Notes: generated from the sequence alone by a model not told the origin. DNA of 64,000 nt from Micromonospora sp. WMMD1128 (GCF_027497235.1 NZ_CP114902.1:1191501-1255500); one strand, 5' to 3'. Shown: positions 1 through 8,605, counted from the first letter of the stretch. Program-made: numbers and translations.

Positions 1-2
1 AG

Positions 3-209
3 ACGTACGGCGCGGTCGCCGGCGTGATCATCTTCCTGGTGTGGCTCTGGCTGAGCAACGTCGCGATTCTGCTCGGCGCGGAGTTCGACGCCGAGTTGGA
101 GCGCAGCCGCGCCATCGCCGCCGGGCTCCCCGAGGACAAGGAGCCCTACGTCGAGCTGCGCGACGACCGCAAGCTGCGCAAAAAGCGCAACACCCCCACC
201 GCGCGCTGA
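3..209 (+). CDS. YihY/virulence factor BrkB family membrane protein, C-terminal part
   Basis: The frame is open from the first bases of the window, so the start lies upstream. What remains is one hydrophobic helix (GVIIFLVWLWLSNVAILLG) followed by GAEFDAELER and a charged cytoplasmic tail ending KLRKKRNTPTAR. The pattern of last membrane helix then GAEFNAE-like motif is typical of the end of YihY/BrkB inner-membrane proteins (once called RNase BN, now considered transporter-like proteins of uncertain role). Stop is TGA at 207-209. The family call is fairly safe from the motif; the function is not known. Confidence 0.75.
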   Translation, partial: TYGAVAGVIIFLVWLWLSNVAILLGAEFDAELERSRAIAAGLPEDKEPYVELRDDRKLRKKRNTPTAR

Positions 210-239
210 CTCACCCCCCACCCCCCACACGCCCGCAGA

Positions 240-289
240 TTCACGGAAAGAGTGGCTATCCGCGCCCGGATGGCCACTCTTTCCGTGAA
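240..289. repeat. Large perfect intergenic palindrome, possible bidirectional terminator
   Basis: Two 23-base arms at 240-262 and 267-289 are reverse complements, with one T-G wobble (257/272), separated by a 4-base loop (CGCC). The arm contains CACGGAAAGAGTGG. It lies 31 bases after the stop of the YihY-like gene and 210 bases before the ROK gene. It has no T-tract, as is common for actinobacterial terminators. It resembles the other long palindromes near 22304, 22397 and 56537 in size and setting but not in sequence. Confidence 0.7.
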
Positions 290-500
290 ACAGGGCGCGG
301 GGGGCGGGGTGGGGCGGGGTGCGGGGTGGGGCGCGACGGGGGTTTTCATGATCCGCGACGCTCTTTTGTTCGGATAGACAAAAGTTTCCGTCAGATGAGC
401 CGAAGCTATGGACACGTGACCCGGAACGCTCCTACTGTGTCGGACACAACACATCGCCGCTGCGTCGATGTGACCGAATCCGATGCGGAGGTGACTGCCG

Positions 501-1679
501 GTGCGGACGGTCGACCCCCTGCACGTGCGGCTCCTGCGGGTGCTCCGGGACGAGGGCCCGGTCTCCCGCGCCGAGCTGGGCGACCGGCTCCAGATGCCCC
601 GCCCACGGCTGCTCGCCGAGCTGCAACGGCTGGTCGCCCTCGGCTACGTGGCCGAGGCCGGACTGGCCGCCTCCCGGGGCGGTCGCCGCTCCACGCTTGT
701 CGAACTGAGCCCGCGCCTCCGGTTCGCCGCCGTCGACCTCGGCGCCAGCTCGATCGACGTCGAGGTGGTCAACGGCCGGCTGGAGCCGGTCACCGCGTAC
801 GCCGAACCGGCCGACATCCGCTCCGGCCCCAAGGTGACCCTGCACCGGGTCAACGACCTGCTGCACAAGGCCAGGGCGGACGGCGCGTACGAGCGGCTCG
901 ACGCGATCGGCATCGGCGTGCCGGGGCCGGTGAGCTTCCGTGACGGCGTGCCGGTCTCCCCGCCGATCATGCCGGGCTGGGACCGCTTCCCGGTCCGCGA
1001 GGTGCTCACCCGCGAGCACGGCTGCCCGGCCGTGGTGGACAACGACGTCAACATCATGGCCATCGGCGAGCGGCACGGCGGTGTCGCCCACCCGATTGAC
1101 GACTTCCTCTTCATCAAGATCGGCACGGGCATCGGCTGCGGCATCTACCTGCACGGCGAGGTCTACCGGGGCACCGACGGCTGTGCCGGCGACATCGGCC
1201 ACATCCAGGTCGACCCGAACGGACCGATGTGCTCCTGCGGAAACGTCGGCTGCCTGGAGGCAGTGTTCAGCGGCGCGGCGCTGGCCCGGGAGGCGACCGC
1301 CGCGGCCCGCGCCGAGGCGTCGCCGGCCCTGGTCGAGCGCCTCGCCGCCCGGGGCTCGCTGACCGCGCTCGACGTGGCGCAGGGGGCGACCGAGGGAGAC
1401 GTCACCTGCATCCAGCTCATCCGCGACGGTGGCCGGCGGGTCGGCAGCGTGCTGGCCGGGCTGGTCAGCTTCACCAACCCGTCGATGATCGTGATCGGCG
1501 GCGGGCTCGCCCAGCTCGGCCACATTCTGCTCGCCGAGATCCGCAGCGTGGTCTACCGCCGCTCGCTGCCGCTGGCCACCGGCAACCTGCCGGTCGTCCT
1601 CTCCGAGCTGGGCCCGCGCGCCGGCGTCGCCGGCGCGGCCGTGCTCGCCAGCGACGTCGCGTTCGGCGAACCGGCATGA
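501..1679 (+). CDS. ROK family transcriptional regulator
   Basis: 392 residues. Residues 1-75 form a winged helix-turn-helix (PLHVRLLRVLRDEGPVSRAE onward). The rest is a ROK sugar-kinase-like domain with the ROK zinc motif: His234 in GDIGHIQVD and Cys244, Cys246, Cys251 in CSCGNVGCLE. Such proteins usually repress sugar-uptake operons and sense a sugar or sugar phosphate. The GTG start at 501 has GGAGGTG at 487-493; the ATG at 483 in the same frame meets a stop at once. It overlaps the next gene by ATGA and heads a six-gene operon, so it probably regulates its own cluster. The ligand is unknown. Confidence 0.9.
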   Translation: MRTVDPLHVRLLRVLRDEGPVSRAELGDRLQMPRPRLLAELQRLVALGYVAEAGLAASRGGRRSTLVELSPRLRFAAVDLGASSIDVEVVNGRLEPVTAYAEPADIRSGPKVTLHRVNDLLHKARADGAYERLDAIGIGVPGPVSFRDGVPVSPPIMPGWDRFPVREVLTREHGCPAVVDNDVNIMAIGERHGGVAHPIDDFLFIKIGTGIGCGIYLHGEVYRGTDGCAGDIGHIQVDPNGPMCSCGNVGCLEAVFSGAALAREATAAARAEASPALVERLAARGSLTALDVAQGATEGDVTCIQLIRDGGRRVGSVLAGLVSFTNPSMIVIGGGLAQLGHILLAEIRSVVYRRSLPLATGNLPVVLSELGPRAGVAGAAVLASDVAFGEPA

Positions 1680-1704
1680 GCGAACGCACCGAGCGGAGCG
1701 AGGG
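1678..1704 (+). repeat. Degenerate GAGCG-type repeat tract at gene start
   Basis: Short imperfect units (GAGCGAACGC, ACCGAGCGG, AGCGAGGG) run between the ROK stop and the likely GTG start of the ABC ATPase. In frame they read SERTERSEG. As I recall, similar Ser-Glu-Arg runs are common at annotated starts in Micromonospora genomes and are best treated as an intergenic repeat rather than protein. This bears directly on the choice of start for the ATPase. Confidence 0.5.
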
Positions 1705-1756
1705 CCGTGAGGGCATGCCCGGCCAGTCCCACATGAGCCCGTCCGAGGAGGTCCAG

Positions 1757-3301
1757 GTGAGCGCGAAGGACGACGCCGTCGCGGGCGAGGTGGTGCTGCG
1801 GCTCACCGACGTGGTGAAGACGTTCCCCGGCGTACGCGCGCTCGACGGCGTGCAGCTTGAGGTGCGGGCCGGCGAGGTGCACTGCCTGCTGGGGCAGAAC
1901 GGCGCCGGCAAGTCCACCCTGATCAAGGTGCTCGCCGGGGTGCACCGGCCGGACTCCGGCGAGGTGGTGTGGCGGGGCGGGCCGGCCACGTTCACCAACC
2001 CGCAGGCCGCCATGCGCGCCGGCATCGCCACCATCTACCAGGAACTCGACCTGGTCGACGACCTGTCGGTGGCGGAGAACGCGTTCCTCGGTCACGAGCC
2101 GCGCCGACTCGGTTTCGTCCGGCGCGGGCACATGGCCCGGCGTACCCGGGAGATCCTGGCCCGGCTCGGTCACCCGGAGATCCCGCCCGGTCGGTTGGTC
2201 CGGCACCTGCCGGCGGCCGGGAAGCAGATCGTCAGCATGGCCCGGGCGCTGTCGCACGAGGCCCGCCTGATCATCATGGACGAGCCGAGCGCGGTGCTGG
2301 CCCACGACGAGGTGGGCAACCTGTTCCGGATCATCCGGGAACTCACCGCGCAGGGCATCGCGGTCATCTACATCTCGCACCGGCTGGAGGAGATCCGCGA
2401 GATCGGCGACCGGGTCACCGTACTCAAGGACGGCCGGACCACGGCGGCGAGCCTGCCGGCGCGCGACACCCCGACCCGCGACCTGGTCGCCCGAATGACC
2501 GGGCGGACCATCGAGTACGTCTTCCCGCGGCGCCCGCCCGACGACGGGGGCGGCGCGGAACTGCTGCGGGTGGACGGGCTGACCCGGCACGGCGAGTTCG
2601 CCGACGTGTCGCTCGGCGTCCGGGCCGGGGAGATCGTCGGCATCGCCGGGCTGGTCGGGTCCGGCCGCTCGGAGCTGCTGGAGACGATCTTCGGGGCCCG
2701 CCGGGCGCACGCCGGGACGGTCCGGCTGGCCGGGAAGGCGCTGCGCCCCGGCAGCGTGGGCGCGGCGGTGCGGGCCGGCATGGGCATGGCGCCGGAGGAG
2801 CGAAAGAGTCAGGCGTTGCTGCTCGGCGAGCCGATCTACCGCAACGTCACGCTCGCCACCTTCGGCCGGTACGCCCGTCTCGGCTTCACCGACGCCGGGC
2901 GGGAACGGGCCGAGGCGGACCGGATCGCCGCCTCGCTGGAGTTGCGGCCCCGGGACGTACGCCGGCCGGTGCGCACGCTGTCCGGCGGCAACCAGCAGAA
3001 GGTGGTGGTCGGGCGGTGGCTGCTCGGGGACACCCGGCTGCTGCTGCTCGACGAGCCGACCCGGGGCGTGGACGTGGGCGCGCGGGCCGAGCTGTACCAG
3101 GTCATCCGCGACCTGGCCGCCCGGGGCGTCGGGGTGCTGCTGGTCTCCAGCGAGGTGCCCGAGGTGCTCGGCCTGGCCGACCGGGTGCTGGTGATGCGGG
3201 AGGGCCGGGTGGTCCGGGTGGCCCCGGCCGGCGAACTCGACGAGAACACCGTGCTCGACCTCGTCATGGCGGGGTCCCTCATGGAAGGCGCACCGGCATG
3301 A
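1757..3301 (+). CDS. Sugar ABC transporter ATP-binding protein (two ATPase domains, RbsA/XylG type)
   Basis: Two fused ABC ATPase domains, as in ribose/xylose/inositol importers. Domain 1 has Walker A GQNGAGKST and Walker B IIMDEPS. Domain 2 has the degenerate Walker A LVGSGRSE usual in this family, a signature LSGGNQQK and Walker B LLLLDEPTRG. I place the start at GTG 1757 because AGGAGG lies at 1746-1751, five bases upstream. The frame is open back to ATG 1676, which would overlap the ROK stop by ATGA, but that stretch (SERTERSEGREG) looks like repeat-derived sequence. It energises the permease encoded next, which it overlaps by ATGA at 3298. Confidence 0.9.
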   Translation: MSAKDDAVAGEVVLRLTDVVKTFPGVRALDGVQLEVRAGEVHCLLGQNGAGKSTLIKVLAGVHRPDSGEVVWRGGPATFTNPQAAMRAGIATIYQELDLVDDLSVAENAFLGHEPRRLGFVRRGHMARRTREILARLGHPEIPPGRLVRHLPAAGKQIVSMARALSHEARLIIMDEPSAVLAHDEVGNLFRIIRELTAQGIAVIYISHRLEEIREIGDRVTVLKDGRTTAASLPARDTPTRDLVARMTGRTIEYVFPRRPPDDGGGAELLRVDGLTRHGEFADVSLGVRAGEIVGIAGLVGSGRSELLETIFGARRAHAGTVRLAGKALRPGSVGAAVRAGMGMAPEERKSQALLLGEPIYRNVTLATFGRYARLGFTDAGRERAEADRIAASLELRPRDVRRPVRTLSGGNQQKVVVGRWLLGDTRLLLLDEPTRGVDVGARAELYQVIRDLAARGVGVLLVSSEVPEVLGLADRVLVMREGRVVRVAPAGELDENTVLDLVMAGSLMEGAPA

Positions 3302-4383
3302 GCGATACCGACACCACGCTCCCCGCGCAGTCGCCACCTGTGGACCGGGCGGAGACCGCGAAGGCCGACGCGGCGGCCCGGCTCTCCTGGTGGCGCGGCG
3401 ACGGCGGGGAGGGCGTCAAGCGCAACCTCGGGCTGCTGGCCACGCTCGTGGTGCTCGTGGTCATCGGCATCCTGACCCGCCCCGACCTCTACGGCGACCC
3501 GACCTGGGTGTGGGGCAACACGCTCACCATCCTCAAGCTCGCCTCGGTGGTCGGCGTGGTCACCGTCGGCATGACCTTCGTGATCATCGGCGGTGGCATC
3601 GACCTGTCGGTCGGCGCGATCGTGGCGCTGGCCGGGGTCTGGTGCACCACTGTCGCCACCCAGAGCTACGGCGCCGGCGGCATGATCTTCACCGCGCTCA
3701 CCGTCGGGCTGGCCGTCGGCGTGGTCAACGGGCTGCTCATCTCGTACGGGCGGCTGGTGCCGTTCATCGCCACGCTCGCCATGCTGGTGGCCGCCCGGGG
3801 ACTGGCCGCGGAGATCTCCGACAAGCAGACCCAGGTCTCCACCAGCTCGTTCATCAACGGCATCGCCACCGCGAAGGTGCTCGGCATCCCGCTGCTCGTC
3901 TACATCCTGGTCGCCGTGGTGGCGGCCGGCTGGGTGCTGCTCAACCGGACCACGTTCGGCCGCCGCACGGTGGCGGTCGGCGGCAACCCGGAGGCGGCCC
4001 GGCTCGCCGGCATCGACGTCCGCCGGCACACCGTGCTGCTCTACGCGCTCTCCGGCCTGTGCTGCGGCATCGCCGCGGTCATGCTGACCGCGCAGGCCAC
4101 CTCCGCCCAGGCGGCGATGGCCAACCTCTACGAGCTGGACGCGATCGCCGCCGCGATCATCGGCGGCACGCTGCTCAGCGGCGGGCGGGGCACCATCATC
4201 GGCTCCCTGCTCGGGGTGATCATCTTCTCCACGATCACCAATCTCTTCGCCATCAACAACCTCTCCGCCGAGGCCCAGAACATGGTCAAGGGCGGCATCA
4301 TCGTCGCCGCCGTCCTGGTCCAGCAGGTGCAGTTCCGCAGCCTGACCCAGTTCCTCGCCCGCAACCGGGCCACCACCACCTGA
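3298..4383 (+). CDS. Sugar ABC transporter permease (RbsC/AraH type)
   Basis: 361 residues, multi-spanning membrane protein of the BPD_transp_2 family. After a hydrophilic N-terminus of about 40 residues come about nine hydrophobic helices. Family landmarks are IGGGIDLSVGAIVAL, GNPEAARLAGIDV (the loop that contacts the ATPase) and AIIGGTLLSGGRGTIIGS. It forms the channel of a monosaccharide, polyol or inositol importer together with the ATPase before it and the lipoprotein after it. Start ATG 3298 overlaps the ATPase stop by four bases. Confidence 0.9.
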   Translation: MSDTDTTLPAQSPPVDRAETAKADAAARLSWWRGDGGEGVKRNLGLLATLVVLVVIGILTRPDLYGDPTWVWGNTLTILKLASVVGVVTVGMTFVIIGGGIDLSVGAIVALAGVWCTTVATQSYGAGGMIFTALTVGLAVGVVNGLLISYGRLVPFIATLAMLVAARGLAAEISDKQTQVSTSSFINGIATAKVLGIPLLVYILVAVVAAGWVLLNRTTFGRRTVAVGGNPEAARLAGIDVRRHTVLLYALSGLCCGIAAVMLTAQATSAQAAMANLYELDAIAAAIIGGTLLSGGRGTIIGSLLGVIIFSTITNLFAINNLSAEAQNMVKGGIIVAAVLVQQVQFRSLTQFLARNRATTT

Positions 4384-4475
4384 CCCCACCGCGCCGCCAG
4401 GCCGCCGTCCCCCGACGGTGGCCCGGCCCGCCACACCCGAAAACCACCCCCACCACCTTCATCCAGGAGGTCGTC

Positions 4476-5519
4476 ATGACTAGTGACCTGTCACGCCGCC
4501 GGCTGCTCTTCGGCGGGGCCGCAGTCTCCGCCGGGGTGCTGCTCGCCGGCTGTACGAGCAACGAGCAGTCCCCGACCGAGGCGCAGACCAAGGCCGCCGC
4601 GAACGACGGCAACGCCGAGCCCGGCAAGAAGGTGACGATCGGCTTCTCCGCCCCGGCCGCCGACCACGGCTGGATCGCCGCCATCACCAACAACGCCAAG
4701 GCACAGGCCGGGGCGTACGACGACGTGGAGTTGAAGTCGGTGGAGGCCGGCGCGGACGCGGCGGCCCAGCGGGCGGCGCTGTCCACGCTGATCTCCCAGA
4801 AGCCGGACGTGATCGTGCTGCTGCCGCACGACGGCAAGGAACTCAACGCGTTCGGCCTGGAGGCGATGAAGGCCGGCATCCCGGTGGTCAACCTGGACCG
4901 GGCGTTCCCGGACGCGCGGGCCTACCGGTTGCAGATCAAGGGCGACAACTACGGCATGGGGGTGGCCGCCGCCACGTACATCGCCGAGCAGCTCAAGGCC
5001 AAGGGCGTGAGCAACCCGGTGATCGGCGAGATCCCCGGCATCGAGTCGCTGGAGCTGACCCAGGAACGGTCCAAGGGCTTCTCCGACACGCTCGCGTCGT
5101 ACGGGCTGAAGGTGGCCAACCGGCGTCCGGCCGAGTTCACCGTGGACTCCGGTCAGCAGGCCGCGACCGGGCTGTTCCAGGCCCTGCCGAAGATCGACGC
5201 GGTCTGGAACCACGACGACGACCAGGGCATCGGCGTACTGGCCGCGGTCAACCAGGCCAACCGCAAGGAGTTCTTCATGGTCGGCGGCGCCGGCTCGAAG
5301 AAGGCCATGGAGGACATCGCGGCGGACAACACGGTGCTCAAGGCGACAGTCACCTACAGCCCGTCGATGGCCTCCTCGGCCATCACCCTGGCCCGCCTGA
5401 TCGGGCAGGGAAAGGGCATGTCCGACCTGGTGGAACTCCAGGTACCGAAGGAAATCGTGCTCGCCTCCGAGACGATCACCAAGCAGAACTCGGGCGACTA
5501 CCTCAAGCTCGGGTTCTAA
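4476..5519 (+). CDS. Sugar ABC transporter substrate-binding lipoprotein (ribose-binding type)
   Basis: 347 residues. The N-terminus has arginines at 7-9 before a hydrophobic stretch and a lipobox LAGC with Cys26, so it is likely a Tat-exported lipoprotein. The mature part is a Peripla_BP_4 fold (KVTIGFSAPAADHGWIAAI, DVIVLLPHDGKELNAF, IPVVNLDRAF). It would capture the sugar outside the membrane and deliver it to the permease. AGGAGG at 4465-4470 sits five bases before ATG 4476. It lies 92 bases after the permease, without an evident terminator between. The substrate cannot be named from sequence alone. Confidence 0.9.
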   Translation: MTSDLSRRRLLFGGAAVSAGVLLAGCTSNEQSPTEAQTKAAANDGNAEPGKKVTIGFSAPAADHGWIAAITNNAKAQAGAYDDVELKSVEAGADAAAQRAALSTLISQKPDVIVLLPHDGKELNAFGLEAMKAGIPVVNLDRAFPDARAYRLQIKGDNYGMGVAAATYIAEQLKAKGVSNPVIGEIPGIESLELTQERSKGFSDTLASYGLKVANRRPAEFTVDSGQQAATGLFQALPKIDAVWNHDDDQGIGVLAAVNQANRKEFFMVGGAGSKKAMEDIAADNTVLKATVTYSPSMASSAITLARLIGQGKGMSDLVELQVPKEIVLASETITKQNSGDYLKLGF

Positions 5520-5538
5520 CACAAGGGGGGAGACCGGG

Positions 5539-6768
5539 TTGTCCAGTCATGACAGGATCCTGCGGGTCGGCATGGTCGGCTACGCGTTCATGGGCGCCGC
5601 GCACTCGCAGGCGTGGCGCACCGTGAACCGGGTGTTCGACCTGCCGGCGCGGGTGCGGATGTCGCTCGTCTGCGGCCGGGACGAGCCGAAGGTGGCCGAG
5701 GCCGCCGATCGGCTCGGCTGGGACGGGTACACCACGGACTGGCGGCGGCTCGTCGAGTCCGACGAGATCGACGTGGTCGACATCTGCACGCCGGGGGACA
5801 GTCACGGTGAGATCGCCCTCGCCGCGTTGGCCGCGGGCAAGCACGTGCTGTGCGAGAAGCCGCTGGCGAACACCGTCGCGGAGGCGCGGGAGATGACCGC
5901 CGCCGCCGCGCGGGCCCGCGAGTCCGGGGTACGCGCGATGTGCGGCTTCAACTACCGGCGGGTGCCCGCGGTCGCCCTGATGCGGCAGTTCGTCGCCGAC
6001 GGGCGGCTCGGCGAGATCCGGCACGTCCGGGCGACCTACCTCCAGGACTGGATCGTCGACCCGCAGTTCCCGCTGGTGTGGCGGCTCCAGCAGGAGCGGG
6101 CCGGCTCCGGCGCGCTCGGTGACATCGGCGCGCACATCATCGACCTGACCCAGTACGTCACCGGGCAGCAGATCACCGGGGTCAGCGCGCTCACCGAGAC
6201 GTTCGTCAAGCAGCGGCCGTTGCCGTCGGAGTCGAGCGGCCTGGCCGCGCAGTCCGGCGGCAACGGGCAGGGCACGGGACCGGTCACCGTGGACGACGCC
6301 GCGGTCTTCGTGGCCCGGCTCGACAGCGGTGGACTCGCCACGTACGAGGCGACCCGGTTCGCCACCGGCCGCAAGAACGCCCTGCGGGTCGAGATCAACG
6401 GCTCGCGCGGCAGCGTCGCGTTCGACCTGGAACGCCTCAACGAACTGGAGTTCCTGGACGCCACCCGGCCCGCCGCCGAGCAGGGCTTCAGCCGCATCCT
6501 GGTGACCGAGCCGGAGCACCCGTACCTGGCGGCGTGGTGGCCGCCCGGCCACATCATCGGCTACGAGCACTCCTTCACCCACCAGATGCGCGACTTCGTC
6601 GAGGCGGTCGCCACCGGCGCCGACCCGACGCCGTCCTTCGCCGACGCGTTGCAGGTGCAGCAGGTGCTGGACGCGGTTTCGCGGTCCGCCGCCGCCTCCG
6701 CCTGGGCCGAGGTCGAGAAGGAGGGGGCCCCGCTTAACGCCTCCGGTATAGGAAGGGGCCCCGCTTAA
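5539..6768 (+). CDS. Gfo/Idh/MocA family oxidoreductase
   Basis: 409 residues. N-terminal Rossmann fold ([15 protein letters not shown]) and the family motif CEKPLANT, whose lysine is part of the catalytic site. Members oxidise sugars, inositols or sugar derivatives with NAD(P). The start is taken as TTG 5539 because GGGGGG lies 10 bases upstream and later ATGs would cut the Rossmann strand. The last 17 or so residues ([15 protein letters not shown]) are encoded by a dispersed intergenic repeat, and the TAA stop at 6766-6768 lies in the repeat. Context suggests it acts on the imported sugar or polyol. Confidence 0.9.
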   Translation: MSSHDRILRVGMVGYAFMGAAHSQAWRTVNRVFDLPARVRMSLVCGRDEPKVAEAADRLGWDGYTTDWRRLVESDEIDVVDICTPGDSHGEIALAALAAGKHVLCEKPLANTVAEAREMTAAAARARESGVRAMCGFNYRRVPAVALMRQFVADGRLGEIRHVRATYLQDWIVDPQFPLVWRLQQERAGSGALGDIGAHIIDLTQYVTGQQITGVSALTETFVKQRPLPSESSGLAAQSGGNGQGTGPVTVDDAAVFVARLDSGGLATYEATRFATGRKNALRVEINGSRGSVAFDLERLNELEFLDATRPAAEQGFSRILVTEPEHPYLAAWWPPGHIIGYEHSFTHQMRDFVEAVATGADPTPSFADALQVQQVLDAVSRSAAASAWAEVEKEGAPLNASGIGRGPA

Positions 6769-6769
6769 C
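6722..6769 (+). repeat. Dispersed GC-rich repeat, locus A (two direct units)
   Basis: Unit 1 at 6722-6738 (AGGGGGCCCCGCTTAAC, three bases shorter than the consensus) and unit 2 at 6750-6769 (AGGAAGGGGCCCCGCTTAAC), separated by the 11-base spacer GCCTCCGGTAT. It is read in frame by the Gfo/Idh gene and supplies its stop codon. The same two-unit arrangement occurs near 42302, 47445, 54876 and 57850. Confidence 0.85.
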
Positions 6770-6830
6770 GTCGGGCACCGGCGCTCACCCGCAAAACGGA
6801 ACCCCCATCACACGACTTGGGAGAAGGACA

Positions 6831-7841
6831 ATGGCGCGACCCATCACGCTCTTCACCGGCCAGTGGGCCGATCTTCCGTTCGACGAGGTCTGCCGGCTCG
6901 CCGCCGAGTGGGGGTACGACGGCCTGGAGATCGCCTGCTGGGGTGACCACTTCGAGGTCGACCGGGCGCTCGCCGACGACTCGTACGTCGAACGCAGGCG
7001 GGAGACGCTCGCCAAGCACAACCTCCAGGTCTTCACCATCTCCAACCACCTGGTCGGGCAGGCGGTCTGCGACCACCCGATCGACGAGCGGCACCAGGAC
7101 ATCCTGCCGGCGCGGATCTGGGGCGACGGCGAGCCGGAGGGGGTACGCCGCCGCGCCGCCGAGGAGATGAAGGACACCGCGCGGGCCGCCGCGAAGCTCG
7201 GCGTACGGACCGTGGTCGGCTTCACCGGCTCGTCCATCTGGCACACGCTGGCGATGTTCCCGCCGGTGCCGCCGGCGATGATCGAACGCGGTTACCAGGA
7301 CTTCGCCGACAGGTGGAACCCGATCCTGGACGTCTTCGACGCCGAGGGCGTGCGCTTCGCGCACGAGGTGCACCCCAGCGAGATCGCGTACGACTACTGG
7401 ACCACCAAGCGGACCCTGGAGGCGATCGGACACCGGCCGGCGTTCGGGCTGAACTGGGATCCGTCGCACTTCGTCTGGCAGGAACTGGACCCGGTCAACT
7501 TCATCCTCGACTTCGCCGACCGGATCTACCACGTGGACTGCAAGGACGCGAAGGTCCGCACCGGCGACGGTCGGCGTGGCCGGCTCTCCTCCCACCTGCC
7601 CTGGGCCGACCTGCGACGTGGTTGGGACTTCGTCTCCACCGGCCACGGCGACGTGCCGTGGGAGGACTGCTTCCGGGCGTTGAACGCGATCGGCTACGAC
7701 GGCCCGATCTCGATCGAGTGGGAGGACGCCGGCATGGACCGCCTGGTCGGCGCGCCGGAGGCGCTCCAGTTCGTCCGCCGCCTGGCCTTCGACGCCCCGA
7801 CCGCCGCGTTCGACGCCGCCTTCAGCACCACCCGCGACTGA
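6831..7841 (+). CDS. Sugar phosphate isomerase/epimerase family protein (AP endonuclease-2 TIM barrel)
   Basis: 336 residues. Xylose-isomerase-like TIM barrel with the usual metal-site acids and histidines at strand ends: [27 protein letters not shown] and SIEWEDAG. Members isomerise or epimerise keto-sugars or inositol intermediates. GGGAGAAGG at 6819-6827 precedes ATG 6831. It is the last gene of the operon, 62 bases after the dehydrogenase. Pairing with a Gfo/Idh enzyme and an RbsABC-type importer fits a polyol, inositol or rare-sugar pathway, which is inference. Confidence 0.88.
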   Translation: MARPITLFTGQWADLPFDEVCRLAAEWGYDGLEIACWGDHFEVDRALADDSYVERRRETLAKHNLQVFTISNHLVGQAVCDHPIDERHQDILPARIWGDGEPEGVRRRAAEEMKDTARAAAKLGVRTVVGFTGSSIWHTLAMFPPVPPAMIERGYQDFADRWNPILDVFDAEGVRFAHEVHPSEIAYDYWTTKRTLEAIGHRPAFGLNWDPSHFVWQELDPVNFILDFADRIYHVDCKDAKVRTGDGRRGRLSSHLPWADLRRGWDFVSTGHGDVPWEDCFRALNAIGYDGPISIEWEDAGMDRLVGAPEALQFVRRLAFDAPTAAFDAAFSTTRD

Positions 7842-7879
7842 CGTAGACAGTCTCCCGGCCCGTCGCCGTCGTCCCCGGT

Positions 7880-7987
7880 GCCGGTGTGCGGGCCGGGCCG
7901 CAGCTCGGCGCTGTGCAGCTCGGCCAGCATCGCCGGGTCGGGCTCGACCGCGGTGACGGGCCGTCCCCGTCGGCGTCCCGCTGGCAT
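7880..7987 (-). pseudogene. Possible relic of a SAM-dependent methyltransferase
   Basis: On the minus strand the frame reads VTAVEPDPAMLAELHSAELR (about 7900-7960), which closely resembles the second strand and acidic loop of class I methyltransferases (valine-rich strand, Glu/Asp-Pro, Met-Leu). The glycine-rich SAM motif that should precede it is absent, and the frame runs out without family features downstream. It reads as a decayed fragment. Confidence is low because one motif is all there is. Confidence 0.35.
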
Positions 7988-7999
7988 GTCTCAGGTCTG

Positions 8000-8035
8000 C
8001 CGCTGTCGTCGGTAGGTCCGCTGTCGTCGGTCGGT
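8000..8035. repeat. 18-bp tandem duplication
   Basis: CCGCTGTCGTCGGTAGGT at 8000-8017 is followed at once by the same 18 bases with one change (8018-8035). It lies in a longer CGGT-rich, low-complexity run to about 8082. Confidence 0.8.
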
Positions 8036-8128
8036 CGGCTGGTCGTTGGTCGGTCCGCCCCAGTTCGGTCGGTCGTGGTCAGGAACCCACCCGACCATCA
8101 GCCTCGGCCGGGGAATCACTTCTCCGCG

Positions 8129-8462
8129 CCTACAAACTTGATGACGTGAACGAGTCGCCACCCGGAGCGGTGTGGCATCACGTAACCGGCCGGCCCGGGC
8201 CTTTCCGTCGGCCCCGCCACCGACATATGCCCGATGCTTCCCCGACGAGCGCGAGGGGAGGGGCGGACCCGGCCCGGGAGATCGCGGTGGCTCGGTTGCC
8301 GTCCGCGAGGCGGGGTGGAATGTCGAGGTCGGCGAGCCACGCCTGCACCGCCATGGGTGTCGAAGGAGCCGTGTGACCCATGGCCTCGCACCGGCGGCCT
8401 GGCCGCTGCGGCACAGCCGGCCGGCGACCTGCCCGATCCATTCGCGTCATCAAGTTTGTAGG
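8129..8462. repeat. 18-bp perfect inverted repeat enclosing about 300 bases
   Basis: CCTACAAACTTGATGACG at 8129-8146 and its exact reverse complement at 8445-8462. The 298 bases between have no recognisable gene. The element is either a small non-autonomous mobile element or two half-copies of an intergenic palindrome family. No target duplication is evident at the outer edges. Confidence 0.7.
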
Positions 8463-8495
8463 AACCCCGGACCGAACTATGCCCGGGGCCGCACT

Positions 8496-8529
8496 GCGCC
8501 GCGGAGACCGTCGCGCCGCGGAGACCGTC
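8496..8529. repeat. 17-bp tandem duplication
   Basis: GCGCCGCGGAGACCGTC occurs twice in immediate succession (8496-8512 and 8513-8529), followed by a partial third copy. Confidence 0.8.
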
Positions 8530-8562
8530 GCGCCGGAGATGGGCCGCACGTGCATACGGAAG

Positions 8563-8592
8563 CGGGCCGGTCACCCGAAGGTGATCGGCCCG
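8563..8592 (-). terminator. Hairpin terminator of the YtxH-like gene
   Basis: A 13-bp stem (8563-8575 with 8580-8592) containing one G-T wobble closes a CGAA tetraloop. It begins 14 bases beyond the stop of the minus-strand gene at 8606. No T-tract. Confidence 0.65.
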
Positions 8593-8605
8593 CTGTCCGC
8601 TGATG

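Larger units (their letters stand above)
7842..8605. other. Gene-poor stretch with relic and repeats
   Basis: No convincing full gene. From left to right it holds a possible methyltransferase relic on the minus strand (7880-7987), an 18-bp tandem duplication (8000-8035) in a CGGT-rich tract, an 18-bp inverted repeat enclosing about 300 bases (8129-8462), a 17-bp tandem duplication (8496-8529), and a terminator hairpin for the minus-strand gene beyond (8563-8592). Open frames here are short, overlap one another and lack family motifs. Confidence 0.6.

Noticed and set aside
8116..8603. Several overlapping open frames of 75-152 codons in the gene-poor patch
   Set aside because: They overlap on both strands, are Arg/Pro-rich, lack ribosome binding sites and domains, and span the inverted repeat.
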